Part shown: positions 20,577 through 30,304 of the stretch, piece by piece
Layout: every line of letters begins with the position of its first letter
How positions within the stretch are numbered: the first letter of the stretch is position 1
NCBI RefSeq assembly: GCF_018402035.1
Contig: NZ_JAGYJN010000001.1
Span: 620,001-684,000 of the forward strand
Reading direction: 5' to 3'
Length of the DNA: 64,000 nt
Origin: Roseicyclus sp.
GTDB taxonomy: Bacteria; Pseudomonadota; Alphaproteobacteria; Rhodobacterales; Rhodobacteraceae
Program-made: the position numbers and the translations under genes
The notes under the pieces: model-generated
The model's database searches: none
Seen by the model: only the letters and a program-made list of their open reading frames with translations
Told to the model about the DNA's origin: nothing

Positions 20577-21463
20577 TGGACCGCTCTGACCTGACCCCCG
20601 ATCTGTCGCTGTCGCGCATTGTCTATGGCATGTGGCGGCTTGGCGATGACGCCGACACTTCGCCTGCCCATGTGCAAGCAAAGGTCGAAGCCTGCCTTGC
20701 GCAAGGTATCACCACCATGGATCAGGCCGATATCTATGGCGGCTATACCGCCGAAGACATCTTGGGTGACGCTTTGCGGGCCGCACCCGGGCTGCGCGAC
20801 CAGATCGAGATCGTGACCAAATGCGATATCGTGGCCCCGGTTGGGCGTCACGCGGGCGCGCGCGTCAAATATTATGACACATCAAGCGCCCATATCACCG
20901 CCTCGGTCGAGGCCAGCCTAAAGGCGATGGCGACCGACTGGATCGACCTGTTGCTGATCCATCGGCCCGACCCGCTGATCAACCCCGATGAAACCGGTGC
21001 AGCACTGGACCGGCTGGTTGATTCTGGCAAAGTGCGCGCGGTGGGCGTGTCGAATTTCCGCCCTTGGGATACCGACCTGTTGCAATCGCGGATGGACGCG
21101 CCGCTGACCTGTAACCAGATCGAGTTGAGCTTGATGGCACATGAAGCCTTGGTGAATGGCGATCTCGCGCATTTGCACCAGCACAGGATTGCCCCCATGG
21201 CATGGAGCCCCTTGGCCGGCGGCAAAATGGCCGGGGCCGGCGCGCTGCGCGAAAAACTCGACGCGCTGGGGGCGGCGGCGGATACAGATTGGAGTGCCGT
21301 GGCCATCGCGTGGCTTTTGCATCATCCGGCGGGCATCTTGCCAGTTCTCGGCACCAACAACCTTGACCGCATCGCGCGTATTTCTGACGTGCTGCGCGTG
21401 CCGATGGACCGTCAAACATGGTACGAGCTTTACACGCTCGCCTTGGGGCGCGAGGTCGCATGA
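20576..21463 (+). CDS. smoB: Aldo/keto reductase, SmoB (6-oxoglucose reductase)-like
   Basis: LSRIVYGMWRLGDDADTSPAHVQAKVEACLAQGITTMDQADIYGGYTAEDILG...; overlaps the stop of the preceding gene. Confidence 0.75.
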   Translation: MDRSDLTPDLSLSRIVYGMWRLGDDADTSPAHVQAKVEACLAQGITTMDQADIYGGYTAEDILGDALRAAPGLRDQIEIVTKCDIVAPVGRHAGARVKYYDTSSAHITASVEASLKAMATDWIDLLLIHRPDPLINPDETGAALDRLVDSGKVRAVGVSNFRPWDTDLLQSRMDAPLTCNQIELSLMAHEALVNGDLAHLHQHRIAPMAWSPLAGGKMAGAGALREKLDALGAAADTDWSAVAIAWLLHHPAGILPVLGTNNLDRIARISDVLRVPMDRQTWYELYTLALGREVA

Positions 21464-21981
21464 TGGACGATGGCGGGCAAATGCACCCTGTCGAAATCAT
21501 CCCCGGCCCAGACACGCAGCGTGCCTTGCGTGATGCCTTGGGCTGCTTTGCCACGGGCGTCACGCTCATCACCATCGAAAGCACGGATGGGCCGATGGGC
21601 TTTGCCGCCAATAGCTTTGCGGCCGTCTCGCTGGACCCGGCACTCGTGCTGTGGTCACCTGCCAAATCCTCGCGCCGCTTTGGCCATTACATCGCAGCCA
21701 CCCATTACGCGATCCATGTGCTGTCGCGTGACGATTTTGGGCTGTTAGATCGTTTCGCCCGCGATGGCGCAGGTTTTGCGGGGCTGGCATTTTCGCGCAA
21801 TGCCGAGGGGGTGCCGGTGCTGGATCAGGCCGTGGCACGGTTCGAATGTCGCCAACATGCCACGCATGACGGCGGCGATCACATGATCATTGTCGGTGAA
21901 GTTTTGCGCGCCACCCATCGCGGCGGCGCGGCCTTGGTGTTTCATCAGGGACAATACGGCGGCTTCAACCCACTGGGCTAG
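21460..21981 (+). CDS. smoA: Flavin reductase, SmoA-like partner of LLM monooxygenase
   Basis: ALGCFATGVTLITIESTDGPMGFAANSFAAVSLDPALVLWSPAKSSRRF; ATGA overlap with AKR. Confidence 0.75.
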   Translation: MMDDGGQMHPVEIIPGPDTQRALRDALGCFATGVTLITIESTDGPMGFAANSFAAVSLDPALVLWSPAKSSRRFGHYIAATHYAIHVLSRDDFGLLDRFARDGAGFAGLAFSRNAEGVPVLDQAVARFECRQHATHDGGDHMIIVGEVLRATHRGGAALVFHQGQYGGFNPLG

Positions 21982-22032
21982 GCCAAAGACACGCCCTTTG
22001 GGAGAGGGGCGATAAAGGGAGGAGAGACACGC

Positions 22033-22623
22033 ATGCAGGCGCTCATCGCCCTGTCCAAGCTTGTGGCATTGGTCAATGCCGGCGCGCTGACAATCGGCCG
22101 CTGGCTCGGGGCGTTTTGCATTCTGTTGATGGTCATCGTCATCCTGACACAGGTGTTTTTCCGCTATGTGATCGGCCTTGGCCTGCCATGGCCGGAAGAG
22201 GCTGCGCGCTTTTTGATGCTCTGGTCCGCAGGTTTGATGATCGGGACAGCCTACCGCCGCGGCGGGTTCGTGGCGATTGATCTTATGGTCGCCTTGTTGC
22301 CCCGCCTCTTGCGGCATCTTCTGACATTGACGCTTTTTGCCTTGGCGCTGATCGTGTTGTGGAAAGCATGGCAAATCGGTCTGCGCGAAGTGTCTGGGCT
22401 TGCCGGTCGCTTTGGCACCGACAGCCTGAATGTGCCGACCAGCTGGGATCTGTCGACATGGCACAAGGTGCCGAAATCTTGGCAGATGATGTCGATGCTT
22501 GTGGGCATTGGTGCGCTGGTCATGGTGACGTTTGAATTGATCCTGCGCGAAGTGATCGCGCTCTTTGGTCGTGCGGGCGATCTGCCGCCCATTTCCGATC
22601 AAGTCGTGCTGGGGTCAGAATGA
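22033..22623 (+). CDS. TRAP transporter small permease (DctQ family)
   Basis: 4-TM protein with FFRYVIGLGLPWPEEAARFLMLWSAGLM. Confidence 0.92.
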   Translation: MQALIALSKLVALVNAGALTIGRWLGAFCILLMVIVILTQVFFRYVIGLGLPWPEEAARFLMLWSAGLMIGTAYRRGGFVAIDLMVALLPRLLRHLLTLTLFALALIVLWKAWQIGLREVSGLAGRFGTDSLNVPTSWDLSTWHKVPKSWQMMSMLVGIGALVMVTFELILREVIALFGRAGDLPPISDQVVLGSE

Positions 22624-22624
22624 C

Positions 22625-23914
22625 ATGCTGAGCTTTTTCCTCCCGGTCTTTCTGATCTTCCTCTTTCTTGGCCTGCCGGTGTTTTTCGCCCTGCTGGCTG
22701 CACCGGGCATCTTGCTTTGGGGCGCAGGGATGGAGCGCGACATCACGCTCCTGTATCGCAATGTCTATAACGGGATGGACAGCTTCCCGCTGATGGCGAT
22801 CCCGTTCTTCATGCTGGCGGGCGAATTGATGAACCGTGGCGGCATCACCATGCGGCTGGTCGAGTTCAGCCAAGCGCTTGTCGGCCATCTGCGCGGCGGG
22901 CTTGCGCATGTGAATGTGCTGTCATCGATGCTGTTTGCGGGCATGTCGGGTTCGGCTGTGGCGGATGTGTCGGCGCTTGGGTCCATGCTGATCCCCGCGA
23001 TGGAAAAGAACGGCTACAAAAAGCGCTTTGCGGCGGCGATCACGGCAGCAAGCTCGATCATTGGCCCGATCATCCCGCCCTCGGGCATCATGATCATCTA
23101 TGCCTATGTCATGGGTGAAAGCGTGGCCGCGCTGTTTCTGGCGGGCATCATTCCGGGCATCATGATGGCGGTCGGCCTGATGATTGCCCTGTCACTGCTG
23201 GCTGACCGATACGAGCTTCCGGCCGCCACAAAGCGTGCAAGCTGGGGCCAACGCGGACAGGCAAGCCTGCGCGCCTTTTGGCCGCTGATGACCCCGGTGA
23301 TCATTCTGGGCGGCATCCTTGGCGGCGTGATGACACCCACCGAAGCCGCGGCCGTGGCGGTGGGCTATGCTTTCATCGTGTCGCTGTTCATCATGCGCAC
23401 GCTCAAGCTGTCGGATATCCCCGATGTGCTGATGCGCGCGGGCATTACCTCGGCGGTGGTGCTGCTTTTGGTCGGCGCTGCGATGGCCTTCAAGACCGTG
23501 GCCGCAATGGCGCGCACCCCGGAACAGATGGCCAGCATTATCTTGTCCCTTTCGGATAATGTGTTGATCTTGTTGTTCTTGATCAACCTGCTCTTGTTCC
23601 TTGTCGGCATGTTCTTGGATGCGGGCCCCGCGATTATCATCCTTGGGCCGATCCTTGGGCCGATCTTCATCGAACTGGGCGTCGATCCGGTGCATTTTGC
23701 CATCATCATGGCAGTCAACCTGACCGTCGGCCTTTTGACGCCGCCCATGGGGCTGGTGCTGTTTGTCACCTCATCCGTTTCCGGCCTCAGGCTGGAAACG
23801 TTGTCCAAGGCGATCTTGCCGTTTCTGGCGGTTCAGATCGTCGTAATTTTTCTACTCACCTACATCCCCGCACTGACGCTCACGATCCCGCGTCTGTTCG
23901 GGTTTGTTCAATGA
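22625..23914 (+). CDS. TRAP transporter large permease (DctM family)
   Basis: AGMSGSAVADVSALGSMLIPAMEKNGY; LTPPMGLVLF. Confidence 0.95.
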   Translation: MLSFFLPVFLIFLFLGLPVFFALLAAPGILLWGAGMERDITLLYRNVYNGMDSFPLMAIPFFMLAGELMNRGGITMRLVEFSQALVGHLRGGLAHVNVLSSMLFAGMSGSAVADVSALGSMLIPAMEKNGYKKRFAAAITAASSIIGPIIPPSGIMIIYAYVMGESVAALFLAGIIPGIMMAVGLMIALSLLADRYELPAATKRASWGQRGQASLRAFWPLMTPVIILGGILGGVMTPTEAAAVAVGYAFIVSLFIMRTLKLSDIPDVLMRAGITSAVVLLLVGAAMAFKTVAAMARTPEQMASIILSLSDNVLILLFLINLLLFLVGMFLDAGPAIIILGPILGPIFIELGVDPVHFAIIMAVNLTVGLLTPPMGLVLFVTSSVSGLRLETLSKAILPFLAVQIVVIFLLTYIPALTLTIPRLFGFVQ

Positions 23915-23943
23915 TCTTCATATCCAAAGGGAGGAAAACCAAG

Positions 23944-25002
23944 ATGTTGAAGACAACCCTCAAGTCGATGTTGCTCGCGACAATGTTGGTCGCACCGGTG
24001 ACAACGGCTTTCGCGCAAGAGATTATGCTGCGCGCAACCGCGACCTCGAACGATCAAGACGAGGATTATGACGGTCTCGTCGTATTCAAGAACTTTGTCG
24101 AAAACGCTTCGAACGGCGCGATCGGTGTCGAACTGTTCATCGGCACCCAGCTTTGCACCAAAGGCGATGAATGCTTGGCAGGCGTTGCAGACGGTTCAAT
24201 CGACATTTTCGTGTCGACCTCGGGCGGTGCGGCCGGTCTTTTCCCCTATATTCAGGTGCTCGACCTGCCCTATCTGATGAGCGATGACCGCGTGGCCGAG
24301 CATGTTCTGTCCGGCCCCTTCGTTCACGAAATGCGCGAACTGATGCTGGAAGATAGCGACGGGCTCATCCGTTTGATGACGGTCGGCAACACCGGCGGCT
24401 GGCGCAGCTACGCAAACACCCAGCGCCGCATCGAAACGCCCGCCGATCTGGCAGGCCTGCGGATGCGGACCGTTCCCGCCGATCTGCCGCAGACATTGGC
24501 AACAGCGCTTGGCGCGGCCCCCACGCCGATTGCATGGCCCGAGTTGTTCACCTCGCTGCAAACCGGCGTCGTGGAAGGCACCGCAAACGGTATCACCGAC
24601 ATCATGAACATGCGGTTCACCGATGCCGGGCTGAAATACCTCACGCTCGACAACCACAGCTACATGGGCGCGTTCTGGTTCATGAATAACGAGCGCTTCC
24701 TTGGCATGTCCGATGAACATAAGCGCATCGTGATCGACGGCTTTGCAGCCCTGCAACAGGCCACATTCGCAAGCCCCAAGCGCAAGGAAATCGCCGCCTA
24801 TGAGGCCTTCCGCGCCGCCGGCGGCGAGATCTATGTGCCCACCGAAGCGCAGCGCACCATGTTCATGGAAGCCGCGGCACCTGCCTTTGATTGGTTCCGC
24901 GCGAATGTCCGCCAAGGGCCCGAGGTTCTGGACAGCTTCAGCGCCCATGCCGCCGCTGCGGCAGAGGCCATCGAAGCCGCCCGCATCGCGGATATGAACT
25001 GA
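23944..25002 (+). CDS. TRAP transporter substrate-binding protein (DctP family)
   Basis: Signal peptide; IDIFVSTSGG...; GLRMRTVPADLPQTLATALGAAPTPIAWPELFTSLQTGVVEG. Confidence 0.94.
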   Translation: MLKTTLKSMLLATMLVAPVTTAFAQEIMLRATATSNDQDEDYDGLVVFKNFVENASNGAIGVELFIGTQLCTKGDECLAGVADGSIDIFVSTSGGAAGLFPYIQVLDLPYLMSDDRVAEHVLSGPFVHEMRELMLEDSDGLIRLMTVGNTGGWRSYANTQRRIETPADLAGLRMRTVPADLPQTLATALGAAPTPIAWPELFTSLQTGVVEGTANGITDIMNMRFTDAGLKYLTLDNHSYMGAFWFMNNERFLGMSDEHKRIVIDGFAALQQATFASPKRKEIAAYEAFRAAGGEIYVPTEAQRTMFMEAAAPAFDWFRANVRQGPEVLDSFSAHAAAAAEAIEAARIADMN

Positions 25003-25024
25003 TCGCGTCTGATCACACGATCGA

Positions 25025-25056
25025 AAAGCGCCACGCTCGTCGTGGCGCTTTTTTTT
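25025..25056 (+). terminator. Rho-independent terminator after TRAP operon
   Basis: aagcgccacg-ctcgt-cgtggcgctt followed by T-run. Confidence 0.9.
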
Positions 25057-25196
25057 GCGCTGCGAGGATCATCTCGATCCACTGACCATGAATGCATCGT
25101 CGTGGTTATCAGCATGCCCCTCGCCAGAGCATGCGCCACACCGATCATCTTGAGCGCCCCTGCGTTCAAGCAAGAAGCCCAAGTCACGCATCTCGG

Positions 25197-26320
25197 TCAG
25201 ACAAAGGTAGATTGCAGCAAACGGCGATAGTCCTCCCCGTTCAAAGACGCGGGGTTTGTCGGATGGCTGTGATCTGCCAAAGCACCCTGAATGACGACAT
25301 CAAATTGATCCTCGCGCAGGCCCAATGTCTTGAGGCCCACGGGAATACCAAGGCGGCGGTTACGCGCATCAAGCGCGTCTTCCAATTCGCCCTGCCCCAG
25401 ATCAAGGGCACGTTCGATCCGGGCAAATTTCTCGGGCGCGGCAGAACGGTTCATCCGCATCACCGCAGGCATCAAAATGGCGTTAAGTGTCCCATGGTGC
25501 AGATTGGGGATTTCAGCCCGCCCAAGGCATGCGACAGCGCATGAACCCCGCCCAGACCCTTTTGGAAGGTCAATCCGCCCTGCAAGGAGCCCATCATCAA
25601 GCCATGGCGCGCGGCAAGGTTCGCGCCGTCTTCAAAGGCAGGGATCACATTCGCCCAAATCCGCGCCGCCCCATCAAGCGCAATCGCTTCTGCCGGGGGA
25701 TTGTCGCGTGGCGATAGATAAGTTTCCAGACAATGCGAGAGCGCATCCAGCGCTGTGGCGGCGGTCAGTGCGGGCGGCATGCCCAAGGTGAGCTCGGGGT
25801 CACAAATCGCGGCCTTGGGGATAAGATACGGGCTGACGATGCCCAATTTCCGGCCATCGGCCAAAGTGATCAGCGCGGCGCGCCCCACCTCGGACCCGGT
25901 GCCTGCTGTGGTCGGTATCGCAATCACCGGCGCAACAGCGGCCGTGATCAAGGGCAGCCCCCCTTCGATCAAGGCAAAGCGCGCCAGCGGTCCGCCATGG
26001 GTTGCCAAAAGCGCCACTGCTTTTGCCAAATCGATGGGCGAGCCCCCGCCCAGCGCCACGACACCGTCACATCCCGACGCCTTGTAAAGACCGACGGCTT
26101 GCAGCGTGGCCTCTTCCGTCGGGTTCGAGGGGACATCGAAAAACTGGGCCGTGTCTTTGGGCAAATAGGGCAAGATGCGATCCACCAGACCGGCCGCAAG
26201 CACCCCGCGATCAGAGACCAGCAAAGGCCGCTTCACCCCCAGCCGCTCAAGCCGTGCGGCCACTTGCGCAATCGCGCCTGCGGCAAACTCAATATCAGTC
26301 AGATAAGTGATGACGCTCAT
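25197..26320 (-). pseudogene. Iron-containing alcohol dehydrogenase, apparent frameshift at 25505-25508
   Basis: MSVITYLTDIEFAAG...GGGSPIDLAKAVALL...TTAGTGSEV...[15 protein letters not shown], then [19 protein letters not shown] in another frame. Confidence 0.85.
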
Positions 26321-26508
26321 TCGTCCCGACCCTTCTCGCGTGGATTGTGACCTACTGAGCCATATTTTTGATCGCGATGCTTCCGGAATCGTCAGCTTGG
26401 CGGGCAAATCCGCCCAACCTGTCATGCGCTGCCATCGCAACGGATCGCTTTGTTGGGCCCATTCGGAAATCGATAGACGCGTCTTGGGCGTCATCGTATG
26501 CGAGGTGC

Positions 26509-27456
26509 ATGACAAGCGCGCATGCCGAAACCCCATCGACCGACCGCATCTTGACCGGTGTGGTGCTGATGCTGGGGTTTTGCGTGACAGCCCCCTTGTT
26601 AGATGTGGCAGCCAAGCTTGCGTCAAGCAGCGTGCCGGTCGGCCAAATCACCGCCGCCCGCTTTCTCGTGCAATGCCTTTTGATGGCACCGATCATGTGG
26701 ATCATGGGGCTGACCTTGCGGGTCGCGCGGGCGCAAATGCTGGCGCTGGTCTTGCGCGCCGTATTCTTGCTTGTCTCGACCTTTTGTTTCGTCGCGGCCA
26801 TTCGCGTTATGCCGTTGGCCGATGCGCTGGCCATCGCCTTCATCGCCCCATTCATCGTGCTGTTGATTGGCAAATATTATCTGGGCGAAGATGTCGGCCC
26901 TCGCCGGGTTGGGGCGGCTATGGTGGGTTTTGTCGGTGTTCTCTTCGTGATTCAGCCGAGCTTTGCAGCCTTTGGCGCGCTGTCGCTGTTTCCCTTGGGC
27001 ACGGCGGTGTCATTTGCGCTCTATATTCTTGTGACGCGCGGATTGTCCCGTCGGGTTCATCCCGTCACGCTGCAATTCCATACCGGCCTGCTCGCAAGCC
27101 TCATCTGCCTGCCGGTGCTGATGCTGGCCAATGGCACGGGCTCTATGATGCTCGACCCGGTTTGGCCGCAGGATATCGCATGGCTCTGGCTTTTTGGCGT
27201 CGGGTTTTTCGCAGCCCTGAGCCATATGATGATGACCTATGCGCTGTCGCTGGCACCCTCGGCCACATTGGCACCGATGCAATATCTTGAACTGCCGATG
27301 GCGACCTTGATGGGCTATCTGGTGTTCCAAGATTTCCCCAACACGCTGAGTTTGGCGGGCATCGCGATCATCATCGCAGCGGGGCTATACATGATCCACC
27401 GCGAACGGGTAACGGCGCGACGGTCACACATGCCAAACGTCCTCCCGCCGATCTAG
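26509..27456 (+). CDS. DMT superfamily (EamA) transporter
   Basis: About 10 TM segments with paired EamA repeats. Confidence 0.88.
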   Translation: MTSAHAETPSTDRILTGVVLMLGFCVTAPLLDVAAKLASSSVPVGQITAARFLVQCLLMAPIMWIMGLTLRVARAQMLALVLRAVFLLVSTFCFVAAIRVMPLADALAIAFIAPFIVLLIGKYYLGEDVGPRRVGAAMVGFVGVLFVIQPSFAAFGALSLFPLGTAVSFALYILVTRGLSRRVHPVTLQFHTGLLASLICLPVLMLANGTGSMMLDPVWPQDIAWLWLFGVGFFAALSHMMMTYALSLAPSATLAPMQYLELPMATLMGYLVFQDFPNTLSLAGIAIIIAAGLYMIHRERVTARRSHMPNVLPPI

Positions 27457-27643
27457 AAACGATCACGGTCACAGACCGGTAAAACCTTCGCTCGCGGCGC
27501 AAACTGCGCCGATGGCACAGGTTGGGGCGGCATCTCCCCCGCATCTGTTGAGGTGCGGGTGCCGGCATCCCACCCCTTTTCACAGCACAATGCGCCCGGG
27601 CCGAGACGCAAGATCACGATACATGTCGGCCGGAATAAAAAGA

Positions 27644-27681
27644 TTGCACAATGGTAAAGCGACATACTAGTATACCGGTAT
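27644..27681 (+). promoter_or_regulatory. Putative uxuA promoter with overlapping palindromic operator
   Basis: TTGCAC (27644) -18 nt- TAGTAT (27668); AGTATACCGGTAT at 27669..27681 contains palindrome ATACCGGTAT. Confidence 0.6.
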
Positions 27682-27699
27682 CAGAAGGAGCCTTGCTGC

Positions 27700-28980
27700 A
27701 TGCGACAAACCTGGCGATGGTTTGGCCCGGAGGATCGGGTCACAGTGCGCGACGCGCTTCAGGCTGGCGCGCAGGGCATCGTGAGCGCATTGCATCACTT
27801 GCCGCCCGGCGCGCCCTGGCCCTTGGACGACATCGCCAAACGGCAAGCGCAGATCGCAACGGCATCAGGCGGGGCACTCGCGTGGGAGGTGGTCGAAAGC
27901 CTCCCGGTTTCAGAGGCGATCAAAACACAAGCCTCCGATTGGTCGGCGCATATCGACGCCTACAAGGTCTCGCTCACAGCATTGGCCGCCGCTGGCATCA
28001 GCACGGTATGCTACAACTTCATGCCTGTGCTGGACTGGACCCGCACGAGCTTGCGTGCCGAACTCCCCTCGGGCGCGACGACGATGCGGTTCGACCTCGC
28101 CGCTTTCGCCGCTTTTGATGTGCATATCCTCAAACGTCCCGGCGCAGCAGAGGCATATACACCCGAAATCCTCGACAAGGCCAAAGCGGCTGCAGCGGGC
28201 ATGGATGATGCAGCAAGGCAGGCGCTTGAAAAAGCCGTGCTTGCTGGGCTTCCCGGATCAGCGGAAAGCTGGACACTCGAGGGGGTGCGCGCCGCGATTG
28301 ATACCTATGCCGCCTTGTCGTCCGATGCGCTGCGGCAAAACCATATCGATTTCTTGTCCGAGGTTGTGCCTCTCGCTGAACAGCTTGGCATGAGGCTTTG
28401 CTGCCATCCCGACGATCCACCCTTCGCGTTGCTTGGCCTGCCACGTACCATGTCGACGCTTGCTGATTATCAAACGGTGCTCGCTGCCGTCGATCATCCA
28501 AGCTTTGGTGCAACTTTTTGCACCGGGTCATTCGGCGCAAGGCCAGACAATGACTGCGTGGCCATGGCCAAGGCATTAGCGCCACGAATTCATTTCGTGC
28601 ATTTGCGCAATGTCGCGCGGGAAACATATCGCGTTCCATGCAGCTTCGTTGAATCCGAGCATCTGGCAGGCGATGTCGACATGGTCGGCGTGGTCGAGGT
28701 TTTGCTTGACGAAGAGGCGCGCCGCCGTGAGCAAGGTCGGGCGGATGACACCATCCCCATGCGCCCAGACCATGGGCAAGATATCCTCACAGATCTCATT
28801 GCAGGTGCGCAGCCGGGCTATCCTGCTGTCGGCAGGCTCAAGGGTCTTGCCGAGTTGCGTGGCGTGATGGCTGCCATTTCACACGGGCGTGCCAAGCGCG
28901 CCACAAAAGATCACGAGCAGACAAGAAACGGAAAACAGGATCAAACATTCCAGGGAGGAAACTATGAAAACATCCTATAA
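27700..28980 (+). CDS. uxuA: Mannonate dehydratase
   Basis: MRQTWRWFGPEDRVTVRDALQAGAQGIVSALHH; CCHPDDPPF; FCTGSFG; HFVHLRNV. Confidence 0.94.
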   Translation: MRQTWRWFGPEDRVTVRDALQAGAQGIVSALHHLPPGAPWPLDDIAKRQAQIATASGGALAWEVVESLPVSEAIKTQASDWSAHIDAYKVSLTALAAAGISTVCYNFMPVLDWTRTSLRAELPSGATTMRFDLAAFAAFDVHILKRPGAAEAYTPEILDKAKAAAAGMDDAARQALEKAVLAGLPGSAESWTLEGVRAAIDTYAALSSDALRQNHIDFLSEVVPLAEQLGMRLCCHPDDPPFALLGLPRTMSTLADYQTVLAAVDHPSFGATFCTGSFGARPDNDCVAMAKALAPRIHFVHLRNVARETYRVPCSFVESEHLAGDVDMVGVVEVLLDEEARRREQGRADDTIPMRPDHGQDILTDLIAGAQPGYPAVGRLKGLAELRGVMAAISHGRAKRATKDHEQTRNGKQDQTFQGGNYENIL

Positions 28981-30232
28981 ACTCTTGGCGGCAAGTTCTC
29001 TGTTCGCACTTGCGGCTGGGTCTGCCGCGGCGCAGACCGAACTGCGTATGATGTGGTATAATGACGGCATCGAAGGCGAAGTGATGCAGTCGCTCCTCGA
29101 TGGCTTTCATCAAGCCCATCCCGACATCAACGTGACCCTCGACGTTGTTCCCTACCAGATGGTTTTGGAATCCTTGCCGATCCAGCTTGCGGCTGGCAAT
29201 GGCCCTGACATCGCGCGGGTGACTGACCTTGGCGGCTTGTCCCAGTACTATCTGGATCTGCGTCCACATGTTCAGAACCCGGAATACTGGGAAACGAACT
29301 TTGGTCCCTTCCTGTCCTGGCTTGATCCCGATGGCGACGCGATCAACGGCTTCATGACGCAGCTGACCGTGACCGGCCCCTATGTGAACCGCACATTGTT
29401 TGAACAGGCCGGTATCGATATGCCCGGCGCGGGCGCAACATGGGACGATTGGGCAACCGCGGTAAATGCTGTGGCCAAAGCGTTGGATATCCCAATTCCC
29501 ATGGCATGGGACCGCTCGGGTCACCGCGTTGCAGGCCCAGCAATCTCGCAAGGCGCGATGATGTTCGATGCCGAGGGCGCACCCGCTTTGGTGGACGATG
29601 GGCTGAAGCGCATGGCGCAGATGCTCTATGACTGGCACCAGGACGGCACCATGTCGAAAGAGCTTTGGGGCTCTGTTTCCGGCTCGACCTACCTTGGTGC
29701 GAACGAGGATTTCGCCAACGCCAACGTCGTGATGTATATGTCCGGCTCTTGGCAGATCCCGCAGTTTACCTCGACGATCGGCGATGCCTTTGATTGGTGG
29801 GCTGTCCCCGCGCCTTGTGGTGCCTCTGCCTGCACCGGCATGCCCGGCGGCGCTGCGCTTGTGGCCATCGGGGATACCGAGCATCCCAAAGAAGTTGGCA
29901 TCTTGATGGACTATCTGGCGCAAGAAGAGGTCTTGGCCGAGTTCTATGGCCGCACCCTGTTCATTCCGGGTCACCTTGGCCTTGCAAGCAGCGGCATCGA
30001 TTTTGCCACGGATGACCCCCGCGCGGCCCATGCCTTGTCAACCTTCGCCGCAGCGGTGCCGACGATTTCACCGACAGCCTTCCAACTGCAAGGCTACCCG
30101 TCCAACCGCGTGTTGTTCAACGCGCTCATCTCGCGCCTGAACGAAGCCATCGTGGGTGAATTGACCCTCGAGGATGCCTTTGCCCGGATGGAAGAAGACG
30201 TCGCGAACCAACTGGCCGAGAGCGGTCGCTGA
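28964..30232 (+). CDS. ABC sugar transporter, extracellular solute-binding protein
   Basis: Signal peptide; family-1 SBP-like; adjacent UgpA/UgpE-type permeases. Confidence 0.9.
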   Translation: MKTSYKLLAASSLFALAAGSAAAQTELRMMWYNDGIEGEVMQSLLDGFHQAHPDINVTLDVVPYQMVLESLPIQLAAGNGPDIARVTDLGGLSQYYLDLRPHVQNPEYWETNFGPFLSWLDPDGDAINGFMTQLTVTGPYVNRTLFEQAGIDMPGAGATWDDWATAVNAVAKALDIPIPMAWDRSGHRVAGPAISQGAMMFDAEGAPALVDDGLKRMAQMLYDWHQDGTMSKELWGSVSGSTYLGANEDFANANVVMYMSGSWQIPQFTSTIGDAFDWWAVPAPCGASACTGMPGGAALVAIGDTEHPKEVGILMDYLAQEEVLAEFYGRTLFIPGHLGLASSGIDFATDDPRAAHALSTFAAAVPTISPTAFQLQGYPSNRVLFNALISRLNEAIVGELTLEDAFARMEEDVANQLAESGR

Positions 30233-30304
30233 ACCTCACTCAACCAACGCATGATCGGTCCCGCAGCTTTGCGGGGCCGATTGCCTGAATGGATAGGACG
30301 CGCC

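Noticed and set aside
26307-27290. 327-aa ORF overlapping the DMT transporter in another frame
   Set aside because: Arg/His-rich low-complexity shadow ORF; the 26509..27456 frame has clear EamA features.
28880-28980. Frameshift at the 3' end of uxuA
   Set aside because: The extra C-terminal residues overlap the next gene start by 17 bp, which is tolerable; no evidence in the sequence for a clear alternative frame.
28838-30031. 397-aa minus-strand ORF
   Set aside because: Antisense to the solute-binding protein with signal peptide and operon context.
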